Positions 45,960-56,933 of a DNA stretch of 64,000 nt are shown piece after piece. The stretch covers positions 39,460-103,459 of the forward strand of contig NZ_JQED01000009.1 of assembly GCF_000764225.1 (NCBI RefSeq), given 5' to 3'. The notes below the pieces were generated by a model that was not told the origin of the DNA, did not search any database, and worked only from the letters and a program-made list of their open reading frames with translations. Source of the stretch: Colwellia psychrerythraea (GTDB lineage Bacteria; Pseudomonadota; Gammaproteobacteria; Enterobacterales; Alteromonadaceae). The translations under genes were made by a program, and so were the position numbers. The number at the start of each line of letters is the position of its first letter. Within the stretch, counting starts at the first letter, position 1.

Positions 45960-47768
45960 CTAATTTTTCAACTTAACGTTATAAGCGTGTTCCCACTTGG
46001 CGATAAAAAACATAAGCCAAATTGACTTATGATCTGTTACTCTTTTTTCATTTGTAATATTTTTAAGAATGGTAGAGTTAGCAATTGCATTTTGAATATA
46101 ATACTTATGATCTTTTAACCAAATATCAGCAGGAGCCTCGAAGCCAATTTTATTTTTACGCCAAGTTATTGACTTTGGAAGATAGTCATCTATCGCTTTC
46201 CTTAATAAAAACTTAGTCCACCCTTCATTAATTTTATAATTGTTAGGTAATGATAGAGCCGTTTCAACCAATTGATAATCAATAAAAGGTAATCGCGCTT
46301 CTATAGAGTGGGCCATCGAATTTCTATCTTCGTATCGTAGTAAATGCGGCATTTGTGTTTCAAAAATCTCTAACTTTTGTAGCTTAAAAATATCCTTATA
46401 ACTCTTTGCTAATTTATTTAAAAAATACCAATTCACTTTAGGAAAATACTCAGGTTTAATAAAGGAGTTTCTTTTTAAAAGTCTTTTTTTTCTTAGGTTT
46501 GCAGATAAAAAGTATGCGCAGTAGGCTAACAAACTGAATTTTGATAACTTAGAGTTATCAGATGCCTTAAAAAAACCTTTGCACATTTCTTTAAAAGAAA
46601 GTGATAATAAATAAGATGGGTAATACCGCTCATAACCTAAGAGGGTTTCATCGCCACCTTGTCCGTCGAGCATCACCTTACAGCCAGTCTCTTTGGCTTT
46701 CTTGAATACAACATACTGCATCACAATAGAAGGGCCGCCCACAGGTTCATCTTGTAGTTTCACAATTTCATCTATTTTATCAAGAAAATCATTATGAGAC
46801 GGTTGTACAACATTCCAATTGAGCTTCGCATGTTTAACTACTTTCTCTGCATAACTAGTTTCATCATTTTTCGGATCTAATGACGAGGCGGTAATTGCAT
46901 TAAATGGGTTTGGGGTTTCTACAGCATTTATTTTAGCTGCGATTGATGCCACAGCAGAACTATCTAAACCTCCGCTTAAACAAGTGCCCACTTTTACATC
47001 TGAGCGCAGCCGAAGCTTGACTGATTTTTGCAAAGCTTGTTGATATTCTACTACTGCTTCATCTTCATTAAGTCCAGACAAAGACGGGTCTATTTTGAGG
47101 TTATAATATTTTTCCACTCTATGTGTATGGGTTTTTAAATCGTATATTAAATTACTTCCCCCTTTTAGAGAATAAACCCCTTCAAAGAACGTTTGTTCCG
47201 TATGTTCGCTCAATCCCATAACTAAAAAGTCTAATAACATGCTTAGGTTAGCAATATTTTGTTCATGAAAAGGTAATAATTGTTTGATTTCAGAGCCAAA
47301 AACAAAATTATTATTTACTTCTGAATAAAAAAATGGTTTGACACCAAACCTATCTCTACTACAAAATATTATATCTTCAATCTTATTGTAAATAGCAAAT
47401 GACCACATACCATTGAATTTCTGTACACATTCTTCGCCCCAAAAGTCGTAGGCAGCTAAAATCACCTCTGTATCTGTTTCACTTTGAAAGGTGTAACCAT
47501 GCTGAATTAACTCCTCCTGCAGTTCAATATAATTATATACTTCGCCATTATATGTAATTACATATTTATCTTGAAAATTCATTGGTTGATGCCCACATGG
47601 GCTAAGGTCTAAGATAGACAACCGACGATGTCCAAACGCAAATGAGTCACCAAAGAAGAACCCTTCGCTATCAGGTCCTCTATGAATGATTAAATCATTC
47701 ATATCTTGAATTACTTTAGCGTCAATACAATCGTTTTCTTTGTTTATTATTCCACTAATACCGCACAT
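45960..47768 (-). CDS. AsnB-type glutamine amidotransferase, probable uronic-acid amidation (1)
   Basis: An asparagine-synthase-like protein of 602 aa. Cys2 (MCGISGI) is the glutaminase nucleophile, with HRGPDSEG and YNGEVYNY in the glutaminase domain. The ATP-pyrophosphatase motif is SGGLDSS (265-271). Asparagine-synthase homologues inside O-antigen clusters (WbpS in Pseudomonas) convert the carboxyl of a hexuronic acid to an amide. The cluster makes a UDP-diaminouronic acid, so that role fits. A pentanucleotide repeat lies 15 bp above the start codon. Confidence 0.88.
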   Translation of the reverse strand: MCGISGIINKENDCIDAKVIQDMNDLIIHRGPDSEGFFFGDSFAFGHRRLSILDLSPCGHQPMNFQDKYVITYNGEVYNYIELQEELIQHGYTFQSETDTEVILAAYDFWGEECVQKFNGMWSFAIYNKIEDIIFCSRDRFGVKPFFYSEVNNNFVFGSEIKQLLPFHEQNIANLSMLLDFLVMGLSEHTEQTFFEGVYSLKGGSNLIYDLKTHTHRVEKYYNLKIDPSLSGLNEDEAVVEYQQALQKSVKLRLRSDVKVGTCLSGGLDSSAVASIAAKINAVETPNPFNAITASSLDPKNDETSYAEKVVKHAKLNWNVVQPSHNDFLDKIDEIVKLQDEPVGGPSIVMQYVVFKKAKETGCKVMLDGQGGDETLLGYERYYPSYLLSLSFKEMCKGFFKASDNSKLSKFSLLAYCAYFLSANLRKKRLLKRNSFIKPEYFPKVNWYFLNKLAKSYKDIFKLQKLEIFETQMPHLLRYEDRNSMAHSIEARLPFIDYQLVETALSLPNNYKINEGWTKFLLRKAIDDYLPKSITWRKNKIGFEAPADIWLKDHKYYIQNAIANSTILKNITNEKRVTDHKSIWLMFFIAKWEHAYNVKLKN

Positions 47769-47783
47769 ACATTAATACCAAAT

Positions 47784-47808
47784 ATTGAATTGAATTGAAT
47801 TGAATTGA
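47784..47808. repeat. Pentanucleotide tandem repeat (ATTGA x5) upstream of the first AsnB gene
   Basis: Five perfect copies of ATTGA (TCAAT on the coding strand) end 15 bp above the ATG of the AsnB-like gene at 47768, in a 50-bp intergenic gap. No Shine-Dalgarno is obvious between repeat and start. Short tandem repeats in surface-polysaccharide genes can change copy number and alter expression. Here that is only a possibility. Confidence 0.7.
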
Positions 47809-47818
47809 AAAATTAATG

Positions 47819-48961
47819 CTAGCACGTTAACCTTTGATAAATTTGAAGTAATTTTTCTTCCTGTTTTTCCCATGAAAACTTCTTTGTTTCCCGTAATTTA
47901 GCAACATTGTTTCTCATAGTGTCAAAATCCGAATCGATAATGGATTCAATTGCGTTTTTAAAACCTGCACTATCATCTGACAGGGCAACAATTCCAACAC
48001 TTTCTTTTTCTACAATTTCTTGCATTAAAGGTCTAGCTGACACCAACACAGGCAAACCGGCCATTAGATATTCAAATAATTTATTAGGCATACAATATTT
48101 ATAACTTAAACAGGTATCTTCAATGAATGATATTCCTACATCACAAGAAGCGGTATATGAATGTAATATATCTGGAGATACGGCTTCCCTAAATATAATG
48201 GATTCATATTTCTTTGAATACGATTTAATCATTCCTTCAAAAGGTCCAAACCCCATAAAAATCATGATTGCATCATTAGATTCTAACTTAGAAAACACGT
48301 CTAAAAGGATCTCTATTCCTCGCCCTTGTGCTAAGATCCCTTGGTATAAAAATATTTTTTGATCATCCCTAATACTAAATTCATCCCTTAAAACCGAAGT
48401 TGCTTCGACTTTACTATAATAAGGACAATTCAAAACTTGCTCTGGTGGATCGATCGAATACATTTCAGCATAGGCCTCTGCAGCCAAGCGGCTAGGAATT
48501 ATATTCTCATCCGTAAACTTAATACATAGTTTTTCTAATATTCTCATGAGAAACTTACTTGATCGGCTTAACCCATGAACCTCGGTTTCAAATTCATGAG
48601 CATCATAGACAACTTTAACTCTTCCTAATGTTAACAGCTTAGATAAAATACCTATTGGAAGTGCATTTAGGTCATGGCAATGTATAACATCGGCACACTT
48701 ACTATAGGAAAATAATACTCTTAAGATGAATTCAAAGTATTTAATTAATTGGATCGGCTTTATTTTGGCCCAACTACGAGTAGCCAATTTAATTCTATGG
48801 ACATTCAAAGTATGCTCAATAGCTTTCTCAGGAAATCCGTTTTCATGAAGAGCAATGATTTTAACATTGTAACCTGCTTTTTTTAAGCTAATGCCCTCTT
48901 TAATCACTCTTGTATCATTCTTAAAATTATTTAAAACAACGGACAAAACCCTAATGGACAT
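47819..48961 (-). CDS. Glycosyltransferase family 4 protein
   Basis: A 380-aa GT-B transferase. The N-terminal half has VLSVVLNNFKNDTRVIKEGI and DVIHCHDLNALPIGILSKLL. The C-terminal half has IFLYQGILAQGRGIEILLDV, MIFMGFGPFEGM and MPNKLFEYLMAGLPVLVSAR. VYDAHEFE resembles transferases of diverse polysaccharide clusters. Sugar specificity is not predictable. It is 70 bp below the polymerase gene. Confidence 0.87.
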   Translation of the reverse strand: MSIRVLSVVLNNFKNDTRVIKEGISLKKAGYNVKIIALHENGFPEKAIEHTLNVHRIKLATRSWAKIKPIQLIKYFEFILRVLFSYSKCADVIHCHDLNALPIGILSKLLTLGRVKVVYDAHEFETEVHGLSRSSKFLMRILEKLCIKFTDENIIPSRLAAEAYAEMYSIDPPEQVLNCPYYSKVEATSVLRDEFSIRDDQKIFLYQGILAQGRGIEILLDVFSKLESNDAIMIFMGFGPFEGMIKSYSKKYESIIFREAVSPDILHSYTASCDVGISFIEDTCLSYKYCMPNKLFEYLMAGLPVLVSARPLMQEIVEKESVGIVALSDDSAGFKNAIESIIDSDFDTMRNNVAKLRETKKFSWEKQEEKLLQIYQRLTC

Positions 48962-49031
48962 AAAAATTCCTTTATAAAAATAGTAAAATAAAGAAAGTAA
49001 CTACTTTCTTAAAACAAACATTTAAAACAAG

Positions 49032-50315
49032 CTAGGTGTGACGTGAAAATCCAAATAAGCCAAGAGCAAACCAAAAAGGCATCCAAGCATAAAATGTAAA
49101 AAAAGAACCTAACAATAAAATAAATAAAATAATAGAAATTCTAAATAAACTGAAAGTTTGCCCTCCTGCCAAATTAGTACCTCTGAGCCTTTCTCTATAC
49201 ACAAAAAACATCATTAACCCAAAAAGTATTAAACCAATTAATCCAGTATGTGTAGCTAAAGACAATACAAAACTATGGATATATTCTCCTTTTGTATTTA
49301 ATAATGTTTCAACTTCGGAGTGACCGAATATTGGGTTATAAGCTAGCTGATCTATAAAATTTTTCTTAATAATAGCAAATCGACTATTTACAGAGCTAGC
49401 CTCCCCACTGCCATATCCAGTAATCCTTAGCATGTCGAAAGGTATATCAAAAAGAGTAACCAGTAATGAAAAAACTAAAAATAAGGATAAAACTAACTTA
49501 ATAGCAGCAAGCCAAAAATTACCTTTTCTATTTAAAAGTACTTTCGAAAGGTAAAAATCCACTCCATTAATTACTTTTTGTGTTTCTTTAAAAAAAACAC
49601 AAAATAAGTAAATAATAAGTATTGCAAGGCAACCAACCAACCCCATATTACTGCCTAGCAACTGTGATACTAGTGATAAAGTCATTGCAACTATAGAAAC
49701 ACATAAAGCATTTATTGAAATAAAGGTGATAGTTTTATTCTTTTCATTTGCTACTAATGAAACAGCTGCTATAAGCATTAAACTCATAATCATCAAATCA
49801 GCAGGTCTCTGGTATGCACCTGCACTATCTAGAACCAATAGTTGCCTATCAGAAGAAGAACTCAATAAATTACTAACTACAAATACACATGCAAACAAAG
49901 TAAAAAATAAAAAAATATAATGCAAGGAGGTTCTAAGTCGATTCGACAGTGAAGTATTTCTAATAACATCAATGCATAACGAAAATATCCACCCAAAAAG
50001 AAAAGAGAACAATATTCCACCACTAGTGCCTATAGTGAGAGCTTTTAATTTTGAAAGATCCCAAGTATTTATAATAACTGATAGAAATATATATAAAAAA
50101 AATACAATTAGAAATATCAAACTTGCTACATTTTTTTTCCTAATCTTTATGATAACTTTAGGGCAAGTTGCAATAAATAAATACGTCGAAAGAAGTAAGA
50201 TTACCCCCAGAAATGGGTAACCAACTCCGACTTGGCCTAGAGCAAGGCTATTAACTACCACGAATAGCACGAACATAAAAATAGCAGTGTAACTAAAAAA
50301 GTTTTTTATAAACAC
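49032..50315 (-). CDS. wzy: O-antigen polymerase Wzy (candidate)
   Basis: A 427-aa, very hydrophobic protein with about ten to twelve membrane helices and a large periplasmic loop (about 285-350) containing TGYGSGEASSVNSRFAIIKK and NPIFGHSEVETLL. The AYNPIFGHS and IHSFVLSLATHTGLIGLILF segments match the Wzy_C/ligase-like pattern (G-x-x-E then H-S-hydrophobic). In a Wzx/Wzz cluster this is the expected polymerase. An O-antigen ligase is the alternative. AT content is high, as is usual for wzy. Confidence 0.75.
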   Translation of the reverse strand: MFIKNFFSYTAIFMFVLFVVVNSLALGQVGVGYPFLGVILLLSTYLFIATCPKVIIKIRKKNVASLIFLIVFFLYIFLSVIINTWDLSKLKALTIGTSGGILFSFLFGWIFSLCIDVIRNTSLSNRLRTSLHYIFLFFTLFACVFVVSNLLSSSSDRQLLVLDSAGAYQRPADLMIMSLMLIAAVSLVANEKNKTITFISINALCVSIVAMTLSLVSQLLGSNMGLVGCLAILIIYLFCVFFKETQKVINGVDFYLSKVLLNRKGNFWLAAIKLVLSLFLVFSLLVTLFDIPFDMLRITGYGSGEASSVNSRFAIIKKNFIDQLAYNPIFGHSEVETLLNTKGEYIHSFVLSLATHTGLIGLILFGLMMFFVYRERLRGTNLAGGQTFSLFRISIILFILLLGSFFTFYAWMPFWFALGLFGFSRHT

Positions 50316-50323
50316 AGTCTTCT

Positions 50324-52123
50324 CTATACATGTTTATTTTTGGTTTTTGTTTCTTGTCTACTAAAATATAGTTCTTTGAAAACTTTCAAATTCAGCTTTC
50401 TAATCAAAAACCTAACACCATGCTTGTTTATTTTCTCTTCGAGGTTTATTTCTTCTGGTATTTTTTTCTCTATCCACGCTTTTAAAGGACCTAGAAACCA
50501 AAATTTTTCAGGTATAGGCCACCCCATTTTATCTTTTCTCCAAACAATTTCATCCGGAAGCTTACCATCAAAAGCTAATCTAGCAATATACTTAGTCCAA
50601 CCATTATGCATTTTATAAGTTGCTGGTACTGAAGATAAAAATTCAATTAAACGATAATCCATAAAAGGCATTCTAGACTCTATACTATGTGCCATTGATG
50701 TATGGTCTGCATAATGAATAAGGTTCACTAAATTATGCTTAGTTGATTCTTCAAGTTGTTCATTTAAATTAGTATAAAAGTCTAGGCCTTTAAGTCGTTT
50801 TATACATTTTTTAAGCACTTTTTTACCGAAGATAGCTTTAAAATGAACCATCATTCCTGAGAGTATTATGCGTTTTTTTATTCCTGGAATTTTGATGAAA
50901 TATTTAAATTCTTTGTAAAAATCTAATAATTTTAATGATACTAAATAAGTCATCACGTAATCTAGATATCCAGCCAATTGTTCATCAGCTCCCTGACCAT
51001 CTAGAGTTACTTTAACGCCAGTTTCCTTAACTAATTGAAAAGTATGCCAAGCAGACATACATGTACCCTCAGGAGGATTTTCCATATGATAGATTACCTG
51101 CTTATGCTTAAATGGTAAATCTTCAACTTTAGGTTCAATTTGATGACTGTTAACATTAAGGCTTTTTGCAACCAAGTCAATAAATTCACTTTCATCACAA
51201 TCAGTAGTACCTTCAGCTTTATATACCGAAGAAAAAGTTTCTTGTAATTCAGTTTTACCTAATGACTTTAGATATTGGTTAACTAGATATACTATAGAAC
51301 TACTGTCTAACCCACCAGATAAAGCAGATCCGACTCTAACATCCGCACGTAAACGTAGACGAACCGCATCACTTAATATTTCATAATAGGTTTCTGCGTA
51401 TTTTTTTGCTTTCTCTTCTGAGAATAGTTCTTCTTTTAAATTACTATTAAAAGTCCAAAATTGATTTATTTTGAAATCATCATTTAATTCTTCAGCACTA
51501 CCTAAAAAATAACTCGAGACTGGGAATCTAAATATGCTCTCAAAAGCGGTTTCTGTATAATACTCCTTTGGACCTTTCAGTAAATATTGTTCTAAATACA
51601 GCTCATTAGGCATATTTTTTACTAGGGGGTTTACTAATATCGACTTGATTTCACTTGCAAAAACAAAATCATTAGACTCTCTATAATAATATAGGGGTTT
51701 AATACCAAATCTATCTCTTGAGATAAAGAAAATTTTATCTTTTTTATCGTATATTACAAACGCCCACATTCCATTAAATTTACTAAGGCATTCAACACCC
51801 CATTTATCAAATGCCGCTAAAATCACCTCTGTATCAGTATCACTATTAAACAGGTATCCTAATACCTCGAGTTCTTGACGAATTTCAGTATAGTTATATA
51901 CTTCGCCATTATAAGTAATTACATACCTGTCCATATAGGACATGGGTTGATGACCTGCATTAGAGAGATCAACAATTGATAAACGCGTATGCCCTAATGC
52001 AACACCTGAAGAATAAAAATGCCCGCTACCATCAGGTCCCCGATGGTGTAAAACCTTTGTCATTTCTTTGAGAACTGATTTATCAACATTACTAGAAGTA
52101 ATATAACCTGCTACACCGCACAT
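50324..52123 (-). CDS. AsnB-type glutamine amidotransferase, probable uronic-acid amidation (2)
   Basis: A second asparagine-synthase-like protein, 599 aa. It has Cys2 (MCGVAGYI), HRGPDGSG, YNGEVYNY and SGGLDSS (269-275). Over the glutaminase domain it closely resembles the first copy (45960-47768) but diverges in the synthetase half, so it probably acts on a different residue or acceptor stage. It overlaps wzx by 13 nt. Two amidotransferases in one cluster suggest two amidated uronic acids in the repeat unit. Confidence 0.88.
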   Translation of the reverse strand: MCGVAGYITSSNVDKSVLKEMTKVLHHRGPDGSGHFYSSGVALGHTRLSIVDLSNAGHQPMSYMDRYVITYNGEVYNYTEIRQELEVLGYLFNSDTDTEVILAAFDKWGVECLSKFNGMWAFVIYDKKDKIFFISRDRFGIKPLYYYRESNDFVFASEIKSILVNPLVKNMPNELYLEQYLLKGPKEYYTETAFESIFRFPVSSYFLGSAEELNDDFKINQFWTFNSNLKEELFSEEKAKKYAETYYEILSDAVRLRLRADVRVGSALSGGLDSSSIVYLVNQYLKSLGKTELQETFSSVYKAEGTTDCDESEFIDLVAKSLNVNSHQIEPKVEDLPFKHKQVIYHMENPPEGTCMSAWHTFQLVKETGVKVTLDGQGADEQLAGYLDYVMTYLVSLKLLDFYKEFKYFIKIPGIKKRIILSGMMVHFKAIFGKKVLKKCIKRLKGLDFYTNLNEQLEESTKHNLVNLIHYADHTSMAHSIESRMPFMDYRLIEFLSSVPATYKMHNGWTKYIARLAFDGKLPDEIVWRKDKMGWPIPEKFWFLGPLKAWIEKKIPEEINLEEKINKHGVRFLIRKLNLKVFKELYFSRQETKTKNKHV

Positions 52124-53373
52124 TTAGTTTTTTTCCCTATGGATACTGCTGTAAAATAAATTAATAAAAAATAAGATGAGTAAAGAACTAATTCATGTAC
52201 TACAAATGCTATTAATAGTTGCTTAATATCTTCTGTTGAAAAAATAATTAAAACTGAAGAAACTGTTAATAAATATAATGTTTGCCAAAGTACTGCTTTT
52301 TTCAAGTTTTCGCCTAATGACATAACGACACTAAGAGGGCTAACAATAAATCTAATTCCTGCTGCGTACACAAGAATTTGTGAAAGCTCTCCTGCCAATT
52401 GCCAACTTTTACCGAAGAAATAAACAAACAACATATCCCCATAGCAAGCTAATAAAAACGCGATCGGTAAAAAGATTGCGAACAATACTAACGCAATTTT
52501 AATCACTAGTGGTGCTATCTTATCTGGTTGTTCAAGGTGTGCTGTTGCAACCTTTTGATAAAAAACCTGAGATAATGCTGAAGATAATAATGTAGCCGGT
52601 ATACTTAAAACTCTAAATGTTAGGCTGAAATAACCTGTAATTGTCGCCTCAAAAAAACGGGTAATTATTAGTATGGGCATCTGAACAGCACATGCATCAC
52701 TTATAGCCCCAAAGATCCCATACTTGGGAAAACGATTATACTTTTTCATTAAAGATTTAGATTGCTTATAAGAGGCACCTTTTATTACAAGCCAGTTTTT
52801 CTTCTTTAAATTTTTGAGTAAAACTATTGAAGCAACTAATCCCCCCATTATTTGACCAAATATTAAACCTGGATAAGCTAACAGACCAACTCCTACCTGT
52901 GTAACAGACTGGCTACTTGATTGCACAACTCTAACTAAAGCCGTTGTGCGAAACAATTTTTTTCGGTTAAACCATGATGTATATGTTTGAATTATAGCTG
53001 TGATAACAATTGAAATAGGTAGGAAATATAACCATGGATATATTGCAGCGTTACCTAAAAAAAGCGCAAACTCCTTACCTAGAGATAAAACCAGTAGCAA
53101 TAAAATACAACTAACAAAAAGAGAGATAACCATTGTTACTTTACAGAGAGCTAAAGCATCACTGTCATTTTTAGGTAACATAATAGCTTGTTCATATCGA
53201 CCTGAAGAAACAACACCTATAATGGAGACAAGAGCAATATAAAGGGCTAAAACTCCAAATTGCTCGGGGCTATATATCCTTGTCAATAGAGGTAAAAAAA
53301 CTAAGGGAATTAATTGAGAAATTCCCGCACCTAATGAAAGAGTTGCAATATTATTAAAAAAATTTGATTTCAT
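52111..53373 (-). CDS. wzx: O-unit flippase Wzx
   Basis: A 420-aa polytopic protein of the polysaccharide-transport (MATE-like) superfamily with about 12 predicted helices. The N-terminus NNIATLSLGAGISQLIPLVF, then LLTRIYSPEQFGVLALYIAL and SSGRYEQAIMLPKNDSDALA (all Wzx-like) support export of the undecaprenyl-linked repeat across the inner membrane. It lies between the wlbC-type aminotransferase and the second AsnB gene. Confidence 0.88.
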   Translation of the reverse strand: MKSNFFNNIATLSLGAGISQLIPLVFLPLLTRIYSPEQFGVLALYIALVSIIGVVSSGRYEQAIMLPKNDSDALALCKVTMVISLFVSCILLLLVLSLGKEFALFLGNAAIYPWLYFLPISIVITAIIQTYTSWFNRKKLFRTTALVRVVQSSSQSVTQVGVGLLAYPGLIFGQIMGGLVASIVLLKNLKKKNWLVIKGASYKQSKSLMKKYNRFPKYGIFGAISDACAVQMPILIITRFFEATITGYFSLTFRVLSIPATLLSSALSQVFYQKVATAHLEQPDKIAPLVIKIALVLFAIFLPIAFLLACYGDMLFVYFFGKSWQLAGELSQILVYAAGIRFIVSPLSVVMSLGENLKKAVLWQTLYLLTVSSVLIIFSTEDIKQLLIAFVVHELVLYSSYFLLIYFTAVSIGKKTKCAV

Positions 53374-53393
53374 CTAGATAACAATACTCACAA

Positions 53394-54497
53394 TTAGTCA
53401 GCATTTAATATACGCACAATCTTATCAACATCAATATCATATCCATGCATTGGCAAGCTGAGTACAGTTTCTGAAAGATTCTCAGAAATATTTAGCTCAT
53501 TTTTGCATAAATTAACTGGCTGAAACGCAGTTTGTTGATGCATACATTTCGAATAATATACAACCGAAGGGACTCCCTCATTCTTCAAGGCTGTTATTAG
53601 CGAATCACGATTATCCACTTTGAGAGTATATTGTGCCCAGGAGCTAACATAGTTTTCAGGAACAAAAGGACGTACAATTTTTTTTGAGATTATGCTGTCA
53701 TATAGCTTTGCTATTCTATTTCTGTTTTTCAATTCCGTTGGAAATTCTTTTAGTTTCTCAATCAGAATGGCGGCTTGAATAGTATCAAGTCGGCTATTCA
53801 TACCGATCCTAATATTATCGTATTTGTCGTTCCCTTTGCCATGCACTCGAAATGATCTAAGTAGATCGGCGTAGTCATCATTATTAGTGAAAACTGCTCC
53901 ACCATCGCCGTAGCAACCTAATGGCTTAGCAGGGAAAAAGCTTGTTGTTGCAATGTCACCAAAGCTTCCAGCTTTTTTACCATTAATTTCGCCCCCGAAA
54001 CCTTGGGCTGCATCTTCAATTAACTTCAAGTTATATTTTTGAGCTATTTTTTCTATTTCTGGATAATTTGCAGGTAAGCCAAACAGGTCTACAGCTATAA
54101 TTGCTTTAGGTTGAAGTTTACCTTCTTCAATAACATCTTGAATACTTCGTTCTAAATCTAAAGGGCAAATGTTAAAAGTAGTTGGATTAGCATCAACAAA
54201 AATCGGTGTTGCCCCAAAAAAGGCTGGAGCTTCTGCGGTAGCAAAAAAAGTAAAGGTCGGACAGAAAACAGCGTCCCCTGGTTTTATATCCAAAACCATC
54301 ATACAAAGTTGTAAAGCATCGGTTCCATTAGCACAAGTAATAGCATGTTTAACACCGACATACTCAGCTAAATTTCTTTCTAATTCTTCCACTTCAGGCC
54401 CCATGATATATTTACCATGACTGAGTACAACTTGAATACGCTTATCAATACGTTCTTTCAAATGTTGATACTGTGCTTTAAGATCAATGAATTGCAT
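53394..54497 (-). CDS. wlbC: UDP-2-acetamido-3-oxo-glucuronate aminotransferase, WlbC/WbpE type
   Basis: A 367-aa PLP aminotransferase. K191 in FFPAKPLGCYGDGGA binds PLP, and D162 (LIEDAAQGFGGE) holds the ring nitrogen. The whole N-terminus (FIDLKAQYQHLKERIDKRI; FCPTFTFFATAEAPAFFGAT) matches the WbpE/WlbC group, which aminates C3 of the 3-keto uronic acid. The order tviB-type, wlbA-type, wlbC-type supports this. It lies downstream of a strong hairpin at 54533-54566. Confidence 0.88.
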   Translation of the reverse strand: MQFIDLKAQYQHLKERIDKRIQVVLSHGKYIMGPEVEELERNLAEYVGVKHAITCANGTDALQLCMMVLDIKPGDAVFCPTFTFFATAEAPAFFGATPIFVDANPTTFNICPLDLERSIQDVIEEGKLQPKAIIAVDLFGLPANYPEIEKIAQKYNLKLIEDAAQGFGGEINGKKAGSFGDIATTSFFPAKPLGCYGDGGAVFTNNDDYADLLRSFRVHGKGNDKYDNIRIGMNSRLDTIQAAILIEKLKEFPTELKNRNRIAKLYDSIISKKIVRPFVPENYVSSWAQYTLKVDNRDSLITALKNEGVPSVVYYSKCMHQQTAFQPVNLCKNELNISENLSETVLSLPMHGYDIDVDKIVRILNAD

Positions 54498-54532
54498 ATT
54501 TTACTTACCTTTTCATCAACAGCTGAACTGTC

Positions 54533-54566
54533 AAAAGCCTTTAGATGTAACTATCTAAAGGCTTTT
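54533..54566 (-). terminator. 14-bp perfect hairpin inside the polysaccharide operon
   Basis: AAAAGCCTTTAGAT-GTAACT-ATCTAAAGGCTTTT is an exact inverted repeat with A4/T4 flanks. It lies 48 bp after the wlbA-type stop and 35 bp before the wlbC-type start. It looks like a bidirectional terminator or attenuator, but downstream genes have no obvious separate promoter. Partial termination, an antitermination target or an RNA-processing hairpin are possible. Confidence 0.68.
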
Positions 54567-54614
54567 ACAATTATTATCACATTGCTGATGATGTTAAAAT
54601 TTGAAAACTAGAGG

Positions 54615-55628
<1,014 letters not shown>

Positions 55629-55664
55629 TTAATAAGTGTCTTAATTAATTTGTAATCTGATTAT

Positions 55665-56933
55665 TTATAAGCGCATATCTACTTCATCTTTTGGTAAAAG
55701 ATATTTTAAATCATATAAAATATGATTATCTTTACCGAACCTACGAATATTTTCTCCGCCTAAATTTTTAAATTCATCATGCGCAACAGCCAAAATAATA
55801 GCATCATAATAATTGCTTTTTGGATGCTCTATATTTAAACCATATTCATGTTGTGTTTCTTCGTTTGAACACCAAGGATCAGCTATATCAACATTAATGT
55901 TATATTCTTTAAGCTCACTAACTATATCCACTACTTTAGTATTACGTAAATCAGGACAGTTCTCTTTAAAAGTAAGTCCCATGACTAAAACATTAGCGCC
56001 CTCTACTTGAATCCGTTTTTTTAACATTTTTTTAACAAGCTGTGAAACTACATAATTTCCCATTCCATCGTTTAATCGTCGACCTGCTAAGATCATTTCA
56101 GGATGGTACCCCACAGTCTGTGCTTTATGGGTTAAATAGTATGGATCTACCCCTATACAATGCCCACCAACAAGCCCTGGACGAAATGGCAAGAAGTTCC
56201 ATTTTGTACCTGCAGCCTCTAATACTTCAAGGGTATCAATATTAAGCCTATTAAAAATAATTGAAAGCTCATTTATCAAAGCTATGTTTACATCGCGTTG
56301 AGTATTTTCAATAACTTTAGCAGCTTCGGCGACTTTAATTGAACTTGCCTTATGTGTTCCAGCAACAATAATTGAATTATAAAGTTGATCAATTATTTCA
56401 GCTATTTCTGGAGTTGAACCTGAAGTTACTTTTAAAATATTAGTGACCCTATGCTCTTTGTCACCTGGATTAATACGTTCAGGAGAATAACCTGCGTAGA
56501 AATCCTTATTAAACTTAAAGCCTGATGATTTTTCAACGATTGGCAAACATTCTTCTTCAGTTGCACCTGGGTAAACTGTAGATTCATAAATAATAACATC
56601 ACCTTTATTTATTACAGTCCCAAGCATTTCGCTAGCTTTAATAAGGGGTGTTAAATCAGGTTGCTTATGCTCATTTATTGGTGTTGGTACAGTAACAATA
56701 TAGACATTGGCACATTTTAAAGTTTCAATATCATAAGAGAAAGTTAAATTTGCCTCTGATAATTCAGTGCGCGACACTTCAAGTGTTGAATCTCTACCTG
56801 AGTTTAACTCTTTTACACGAGCTTTGTTAATATCAAAACCTATAACTTCAAATTTCTTTCCAAACTCTACAGCTAACGGTAAACCAACATAACCTAAGCC
56901 AATTACAGCAATTTTTCTATCAAATAAATTCAT
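55665..56933 (-). CDS. tviB: UDP-N-acetylhexosamine 6-dehydrogenase, TviB/WbpO type
   Basis: Oxidises C6 of UDP-GlcNAc (or UDP-GalNAc) to the uronic acid in two NAD steps. The product is 422 aa. The Rossmann motif is [16 protein letters not shown] (9-24). The catalytic cysteine is C259 in [36 protein letters not shown] (20 residues) holds the conserved lysine and asparagine, and [14 protein letters not shown] is the C-terminal NDP block. It supplies the substrate for the wlbA/wlbC-type enzymes encoded next. Confidence 0.92.
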   Translation of the reverse strand: MNLFDRKIAVIGLGYVGLPLAVEFGKKFEVIGFDINKARVKELNSGRDSTLEVSRTELSEANLTFSYDIETLKCANVYIVTVPTPINEHKQPDLTPLIKASEMLGTVINKGDVIIYESTVYPGATEEECLPIVEKSSGFKFNKDFYAGYSPERINPGDKEHRVTNILKVTSGSTPEIAEIIDQLYNSIIVAGTHKASSIKVAEAAKVIENTQRDVNIALINELSIIFNRLNIDTLEVLEAAGTKWNFLPFRPGLVGGHCIGVDPYYLTHKAQTVGYHPEMILAGRRLNDGMGNYVVSQLVKKMLKKRIQVEGANVLVMGLTFKENCPDLRNTKVVDIVSELKEYNINVDIADPWCSNEETQHEYGLNIEHPKSNYYDAIILAVAHDEFKNLGGENIRRFGKDNHILYDLKYLLPKDEVDMRL

